Origin: Azohydromonas lata NBRC 102462 | GTDB taxonomy: Bacteria > Pseudomonadota > Gammaproteobacteria > Burkholderiales > Burkholderiaceae_C | Reading direction: 5' to 3' | DNA: 48,397 bases | NCBI RefSeq assembly: GCF_001571085.1 | Contig: NZ_BCTC01000045.1 | Span: 1-48,397, forward strand | In this document: piece by piece, positions 44,532 through 48,397 of the stretch | Numbering within the stretch: the stretch's first letter is position 1 | Layout of the letters: the number at the start of each line of letters is the position of its first letter | Notes under the pieces: generated by a model | The model's database searches: none | The model's input: the letters and a program-made list of their open reading frames with translations, nothing else | Told to the model about the DNA's origin: nothing | Made by a program: the position numbers and the translations under genes

Positions 44532-46820
44532 ATGGGCATCCGTTCCTTCGCCGCCGATCTCTTGCCGTCCGCGCTGCACCTGGGCACGCGCGCTCCGTCG
44601 ATCCCGTCTCAGGCCACCGCGCGGCCGGCGGAGGTGGCGTCGTTCGCCGCCCTCACCGACAAGCTGGGCTACCTCGCCAAGGCCGACGTCAAGAAGGTGC
44701 GCGAGGCCTACAAGTTCGCCGACGAGGCCCACTTGGGCCAGTACCGCGCCAGCGGCGAGCCCTACATCACCCACCCCATCGCCGTCGCGGGCCTGTGCGC
44801 CGACTGGAAGCTCGACGCCCAAGCCATCATGGCCGCGCTCATGCACGACGCCATGGAGGACTGCGGCATCACCAAGCCGGAGCTCATCGAGCGCTTCGGC
44901 GCCGCCACGGCCGACCTGGTGGACGGGCTGACCAAGCTCGACAAGCTGCAGTTCAACACGCGCGAGGAGTCGCAGGCCGAGTCCTTCCGCAAGATGCTGC
45001 TGGCCATGGCGCGCGACGTGCGCGTCATCCTCATCAAGCTCGCCGACCGGCTGCACAACATGCGCACCATGGGGGCCATGGCCGCGCACAAGCGCGGGCG
45101 CATCGCGCGCGAGACGCTGGACATCTACGCCCCCATCGCCCACCGCCTGGGCCTGAACCAGACCTACCGCGAGCTGCAGGAGCTCAGCTTCCAGTACCTG
45201 CACCCCTGGCGCCACGCCGCGCTGTCCAAGGCCGTGCAGCGCGCGCGCGGCTACCGGCGCGACCTCGTGGAGCGCATACGCGGCGACGTCGAAAAGGCCT
45301 TCGCCGCGGCCAAGCTCAAGGTGCTGATCACCGGGCGCGAGAAGACCGTCTATTCCATCTACGTGAAGATGCGCGAGAAGCACACCGGCTTCGCGCAGGT
45401 CAACGACATCTTCGGCTTCCGCGTCGTGGTGCCCGAGCTTTACGACTGCTACCACGCGCTGGGCGTGCTGCACCAGCTCTACAAGCCGGTGCCCGGGCGC
45501 TTCAAGGACTACATCGCCATCCCCAAGGCCAACGGCTACCAGTCGCTGCACACCACGCTGGTCAATCCGCTGGGCACGGCGGTGGAGTTTCAGATCCGCA
45601 CCGAGCCCATGCACGCCGTGGCCGAGGCCGGCATCGCCGCGCACTGGATGTACAAGGTCAAGGACGACAACGGCCTTGGCGAGGCGCAGCGCCTGGGAGC
45701 CCTGTGGCTGCAGTCGCTGGTGGACATCCAGGACGAGACGCGCGACGCCAGCGAGTTCCTGGAGCATGTCAAGATCGACCTGTTCCCCGACGCCGTCTAC
45801 GTCTTCACGCCCAAGAGCAAGATCCTGGCGCTGCCGCGCGGCGCCACCCCGGTGGACTTCGCCTACACCATCCACACCAACGTCGGCGACCACACGGTGG
45901 CCGCCACCGTCAACGGCGAGCCCGTGGCGCTGCGCACCGAGCTCAAGAGCGGCGACGTGGTGGAGATCGTCACCGCGCCGGGCGCGCGCCCCAATCCGGC
46001 CTGGCTGAACTTCGTGCGCACCGGCCGCGCGCGCTCCAAGATCCGCCACTACCTCAAGAACATGGAGCTGGAGGAGTCGCGTGCCCTGGGCGAGAAGCTG
46101 CTGGCGCAGGCGCTGCGCGCCGAAGGCCTGCAGCTGCCGCAGATCGAGGACGCCGACATACAGACCGCCGCGCTGTGGCAGGCGCTCACGCGCTGGAGCG
46201 GCAACCGCGGCCCGGCCGAGCTGCTCACCGACATCGGCTTGGGCAAGAAGATCGCCACCATCGTGGCCAAGCGGCTGGCGCAGCTCATGGCCGAGCAAGG
46301 CCAGCGCCCCGACGCCGTGACGCTGACCATGGGCCGCTTTGCCGCCCGCGAGGAGGCCGGCGGCCAACACGGCACCGTGACCATCGACGGCAACGAGGGC
46401 ACCTCGGTGCAGCTCGCGCGCTGCTGCCGCCCCATCCCGGGCGACTCCATCGTCGGCTACCTGGGCCGCGGCGAAGGGCTGACCGTGCACACCGCCGAAT
46501 GCGCCGTGGCGCGGCGGCTGCACGAGCGCGACGCCGAGCACTGGCTGCCGGTGGAGTGGGCCGAGGACATCTCGCGGCCCTTCGAGGCCGCGGTGCTCGT
46601 GCTGGTGCGCAACGGCAAGGGCGTGCTGGCCCGCGTGGCCGCCGCGGTGAGCGCGGCCGAGGCCGACATCACCCACATCGACATGGGCGAGGAACACGGC
46701 GGTGACAGCGCCGAAATGCGGCTGCTGCTGAGCGTGCGCGACCGGCTGCACCTGGCCGACGTGCTGCGCACGCTCAAGCGCGCGCCCTCGGTGCTGCGCG
46801 CCTACCGCGTCAAGCCCTGA
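44532..46820 (+). CDS. spoT: Bifunctional (p)ppGpp synthase/hydrolase SpoT
   Basis: 762 residues, full-length RelA/SpoT homologue. The HD hydrolase domain (about 60-200) keeps HDAMED at 105-110, so hydrolysis should be active. The synthetase domain (about 255-370) has GREKTVYSIYVKM, FGFRVVV and KDYIAIPKANGYQSLHT. TGS spans about 408-465 (FTPKSKILALPRGATPVDFAY), then a helical region, a zinc-finger-like segment with CCRPIPGD, and an ACT domain at the C-terminus. It sets the alarmone level in the stringent response. No strong ribosome-binding site is seen before ATG 44532. It converges on greB. Confidence 0.97.
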   Translation: MGIRSFAADLLPSALHLGTRAPSIPSQATARPAEVASFAALTDKLGYLAKADVKKVREAYKFADEAHLGQYRASGEPYITHPIAVAGLCADWKLDAQAIMAALMHDAMEDCGITKPELIERFGAATADLVDGLTKLDKLQFNTREESQAESFRKMLLAMARDVRVILIKLADRLHNMRTMGAMAAHKRGRIARETLDIYAPIAHRLGLNQTYRELQELSFQYLHPWRHAALSKAVQRARGYRRDLVERIRGDVEKAFAAAKLKVLITGREKTVYSIYVKMREKHTGFAQVNDIFGFRVVVPELYDCYHALGVLHQLYKPVPGRFKDYIAIPKANGYQSLHTTLVNPLGTAVEFQIRTEPMHAVAEAGIAAHWMYKVKDDNGLGEAQRLGALWLQSLVDIQDETRDASEFLEHVKIDLFPDAVYVFTPKSKILALPRGATPVDFAYTIHTNVGDHTVAATVNGEPVALRTELKSGDVVEIVTAPGARPNPAWLNFVRTGRARSKIRHYLKNMELEESRALGEKLLAQALRAEGLQLPQIEDADIQTAALWQALTRWSGNRGPAELLTDIGLGKKIATIVAKRLAQLMAEQGQRPDAVTLTMGRFAAREEAGGQHGTVTIDGNEGTSVQLARCCRPIPGDSIVGYLGRGEGLTVHTAECAVARRLHERDAEHWLPVEWAEDISRPFEAAVLVLVRNGKGVLARVAAAVSAAEADITHIDMGEEHGGDSAEMRLLLSVRDRLHLADVLRTLKRAPSVLRAYRVKP

Positions 46821-46936
46821 GCGACGCGGCCGGTGGCCGGCGGGCCGCCGGCTGCGCCCTCAACAGAGGCGCCCTGCCCCGCGGCGCTCCTCGCTCACCA
46901 ACGCTGCACCGTGCCGCCCTGCGCGGCCCCCGTGCC

Positions 46937-47512
46937 TCAGGACGCCGCGGCCTCGCCCGGCCTCGGGTAGCGCACCTCCAGCACCTCCAGCACCTGCAGC
47001 CCGCCGGGGGACACGAACTGCACCTCGTCGCCCTCGTGGGCCTTGAGCAGCGCGCGGGCGATGGGGGCGATCCAGCTCACTTCGCCCTTGAGGTTGTCCA
47101 CCTCGTCTATGCCCTTGATGGTGATGGTGTGCTCGGCGCCCTGCGCGTCGGCGTAGGTGACGGTGGCGCCGAAGAACACCTGGTCGCTGCCGTGGTGCGC
47201 GGACGGGTCGGCCACCTCGGCCACGTCCAGCCGCTTGGTCAGGAAGCGGATGCGGCGGTCGATCTCGCGCAGCCGCTTCTTGCCGTAGAGGTAGTCGCCG
47301 TTCTCGGAGCGGTCGCCGTTCTTGGCGGCCCAGGAGACGACTTCCACCGTCTTGGGCCGCTCCTCGTCTATGAGCTGCAGCAACTCGGCGCGCAGCCGCG
47401 CGTAGCCCTGCGGCGTCATGTAGTTGCGCCCGCCTGCGGGCAGCGGCGGCAGCGCCAGGTCGTCGTCCTCGTCGGCGCTGCTGTCGCTCTCTTTCGTGAA
47501 TGCCTTGCTCAT
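46937..47512 (-). CDS. greB: Transcription elongation factor GreB
   Basis: 191 residues. An acidic N-terminal extension (about 1-28, DSSADEDDD) precedes the Gre coiled coil (NYMTPQGYARLRAELLQLIDEERPKTVEVVSWAAKNGDRSENGDYLYGKKRLREIDRRI shape), with the acidic tip residues D and E that promote RNA cleavage, and the FKBP-like C-terminal domain. WAAKNGDRSENGDYLYGK marks GreB rather than GreA. It stimulates cleavage of backtracked transcripts. The acidic extension is longer than in E. coli. Convergent with spoT. Confidence 0.96.
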   Translation of the reverse strand: MSKAFTKESDSSADEDDDLALPPLPAGGRNYMTPQGYARLRAELLQLIDEERPKTVEVVSWAAKNGDRSENGDYLYGKKRLREIDRRIRFLTKRLDVAEVADPSAHHGSDQVFFGATVTYADAQGAEHTITIKGIDEVDNLKGEVSWIAPIARALLKAHEGDEVQFVSPGGLQVLEVLEVRYPRPGEAAAS

Positions 47513-47591
47513 GGCGCGATTTTGCGTCCCTTGCCCGGCACTCCCGAGCGCGCGCGGCGGCTGCCGGCACGCGCTCGGCGGGGCCGGGACT

Positions 47592-47858
47592 TCAGTGCTT
47601 GACGTTGGCCTTGTTGAAGCCGGGGTTGGGGGCGAGGTGGTGCAGGCCTTCGGGGCTGGTGTCGGAGCCGGTGCCGCATGGCGCCTGCCATTCCCGCAAC
47701 TCCTGCTCCAGCACCTGCTGGCCGTCGCGCGAGGCCAGCTCTATGAGCGCGAACACGTTGTCGTCGTTGACCAGCTCGCGTCCAAGGCCCTTTTTCAATT
47801 GCCGGTAGATGCCGTCGATGTCCGACCCGGCTTTGCCGTCCTGTTGAACCTGTTTCAT
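47592..47858 (-). CDS. Small protein of unknown function
   Basis: An 88-residue soluble protein: a helical middle (IYRQLKKGLGRELVNDDNVFALIELASRDGQQVLEQEL shape) and a Gly/Pro/Asn-rich tail ending in NKANVKH. A single Cys is in the tail. I do not recognise the family. GGAG is eight bases before ATG 47858 and only two bases before the ATG at 47864, so the later start is chosen. It is a stand-alone gene between greB and a tRNA, and the tRNA terminator lies upstream of it. Confidence 0.75.
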   Translation of the reverse strand: MKQVQQDGKAGSDIDGIYRQLKKGLGRELVNDDNVFALIELASRDGQQVLEQELREWQAPCGTGSDTSPEGLHHLAPNPGFNKANVKH

Positions 47859-47977
47859 CGCCATTACTCCTGCAGTTGAGCGTTCAACGCAGGTCAGCAA
47901 GGGCGATGCCCGAGTGGCGACCTTTATCGTCCCGCGCCATCCGCCATCGGGAGGGCATGGCAAAAGAAGCGGCCATG

Positions 47978-48012
47978 AAAAAAGCGGACAACCCGTGAAG
48001 GTTGTCCGCTTT
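47978..48012 (-). terminator. Rho-independent terminator of the tRNA-Arg transcript
   Basis: A 13-bp perfect stem (AAAGCGGACAACC / GGTTGTCCGCTTT) with a six-base loop; on the minus strand it is followed by a run of T residues. Confidence 0.92.
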
Positions 48013-48021
48013 CTTACGTTT

Positions 48022-48098
48022 TGGTGCGGCTGGCAGGATTCGAACCCACGACCCCTTGGTTCGTAGCCAAGTACTCTATCCAACTGAGCTACAGCCGC
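48022..48098 (-). tRNA. tRNA-Arg (anticodon ACG)
   Basis: 77 bases on the minus strand including encoded CCA. The acceptor stem GCGGCTG pairs with CAGCCGC. The anticodon stem is CTTGG/CCAAG with loop CTACGAA, anticodon ACG, and the T-loop is GTTCGAATC. ACG is read as ICG after A34 deamination and decodes CGU/CGC/CGA, the main Arg codons here. Confidence 0.97.
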
Positions 48099-48110
48099 TT
48101 CAAGCCCGCC

Positions 48111-48138
48111 AGTATAACCTGCTTTTTAGTATTTACAA
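48111..48138 (-). promoter_or_regulatory. Promoter of tRNA-Arg
   Basis: On the minus strand TTGTAA (48138-48133) and TATACT (48116-48111) are separated by 16 bases, and the -10 ends 12 bases before the tRNA 5' end. The surrounding 70 bases are AT-rich, unlike the rest of the window. Confidence 0.7.
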
Positions 48139-48342
48139 CACTTAAAGCCGATCTTTTTAGTCAACTTGCTAAGCTTACCGGAGAGCTTTTGCAAGCGACG
48201 ACACCCGGCGGGGCATCTGGAAAACGCCGGTCATCACTGACTGACGTTGAATCACGTTTTTACGTGCGTCCCGCTGCTCGACTTGTTTGCCGGCCCTTTT
48301 GAGGGCTTGGGCAGCTCGTTCAAGCAACGGGCTTCTTGTTGT

Positions 48343-48397
48343 TGGTGCGGCTGGCAGGATTCGAACCCACGACCCCTTGGTTCGTAGCCAAGTACTC
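48343..48397 (-). tRNA. Second tRNA-Arg (ACG), cut by window end
   Basis: The 55 visible bases, from the CCA end through the anticodon arm into the D-arm side, are identical to the complete tRNA at 48022-48098. It lies 321 bases upstream in transcription direction and continues beyond the window. The 244-base spacer between the two copies (48099-48342) has the promoter of the first copy and no gene that I can support. Confidence 0.93.

Noticed and set aside
48099-48342. Coding potential in the spacer between the two tRNA-Arg genes
   Set aside because: The open frame there runs through the tRNA itself, lacks a ribosome-binding site and has no recognisable motif.

Overview
The window is a dense, very GC-rich stretch of a bacterial chromosome. 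Gene content and protein style point to a Burkholderiales betaproteobacterium, most likely Comamonadaceae (Acidovorax/Alicycliphilus/Melaminivora-like). The clues are the yicC-gmk-rpoZ-spoT order, greB, a cheR-cheD-cheB block, YaeQ, YajQ, a Tim44-like protein and a MocR regulator. I see no phage, transposase, CRISPR array or plasmid gene. About 45 genes cover nearly everything, and most gaps are under 300 bases.

Layout. 1-633: end of a chemoreceptor with a CheR-type C-terminal pentapeptide. 747-3595: a MocR-type regulator divergent from an aminotransferase, with direct repeats between them. 3638-5764: an RTX serralysin-like metalloprotease of unusual domain order and locally lower GC. 5966-7282: a lipoprotein sugar/sorbosone dehydrogenase-like protein. 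7354-7479: a REP-doublet (REPIN-like) element. 7538-10993: an orphan ParA and a hybrid histidine kinase. 11286-14672: dbpA and an ABC exporter in one operon. 14777-16053: a luciferase-like monooxygenase and an S4 protein. 16145-20085: a TonB-dependent receptor divergent from a Tim44-like protein and a phosphatase. 20188-24701: cold shock protein, rluA, flavin reductase plus SDR, thpR, MFS exporter. 24717-28938 (minus strand): YbdK ligase, CPA2 antiporter, 2OG-Fe dioxygenase, and a voltage-gated-type K+ channel with a zinc ribbon. 29050-34877: YaeQ, DUF924, a small unknown protein, a second hybrid kinase ending in an Hpt domain, murB and yajQ. 35193-37807: cheR-cheD-cheB. 37984-42545 (minus strand): a five-gene operon of Hanks-type kinase, PP2C phosphatase, rph, rdgB and hemW. 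42574-46820: yicC-gmk-rpoZ, a terminator, then spoT. 46937-48397: greB, a small unknown gene, a tRNA-Arg(ACG), and a second identical tRNA-Arg cut by the window end.

How the genes work together. The right third is an information-processing and stringent-response region: gmk supplies GDP/GTP, rpoZ the omega subunit, spoT makes and degrades (p)ppGpp, greB rescues stalled polymerase, rph trims tRNA, rdgB removes deaminated purine nucleotides, yicC is an RNase. A kinase/phosphatase pair heads one of the two back-to-back operons. The chemoreceptor at the left end and the CheR in the middle fit a tethered adaptation mechanism.

The most interesting non-genic signals are two 76-base copies of a dispersed palindromic element, each filling a convergent gene junction (659-734 and 16068-16143), the REPIN-like doublet at 7354-7479, phased repeats upstream of cheR, and the MocR operator-like repeats. 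I found no clearly new multi-gene defence or biosynthetic system. The best candidates for new biology are the kinase-PP2C-rph-rdgB-hemW operon, the metalloprotease with calcium repeats on both sides of its catalytic domain, and the 76-base element.
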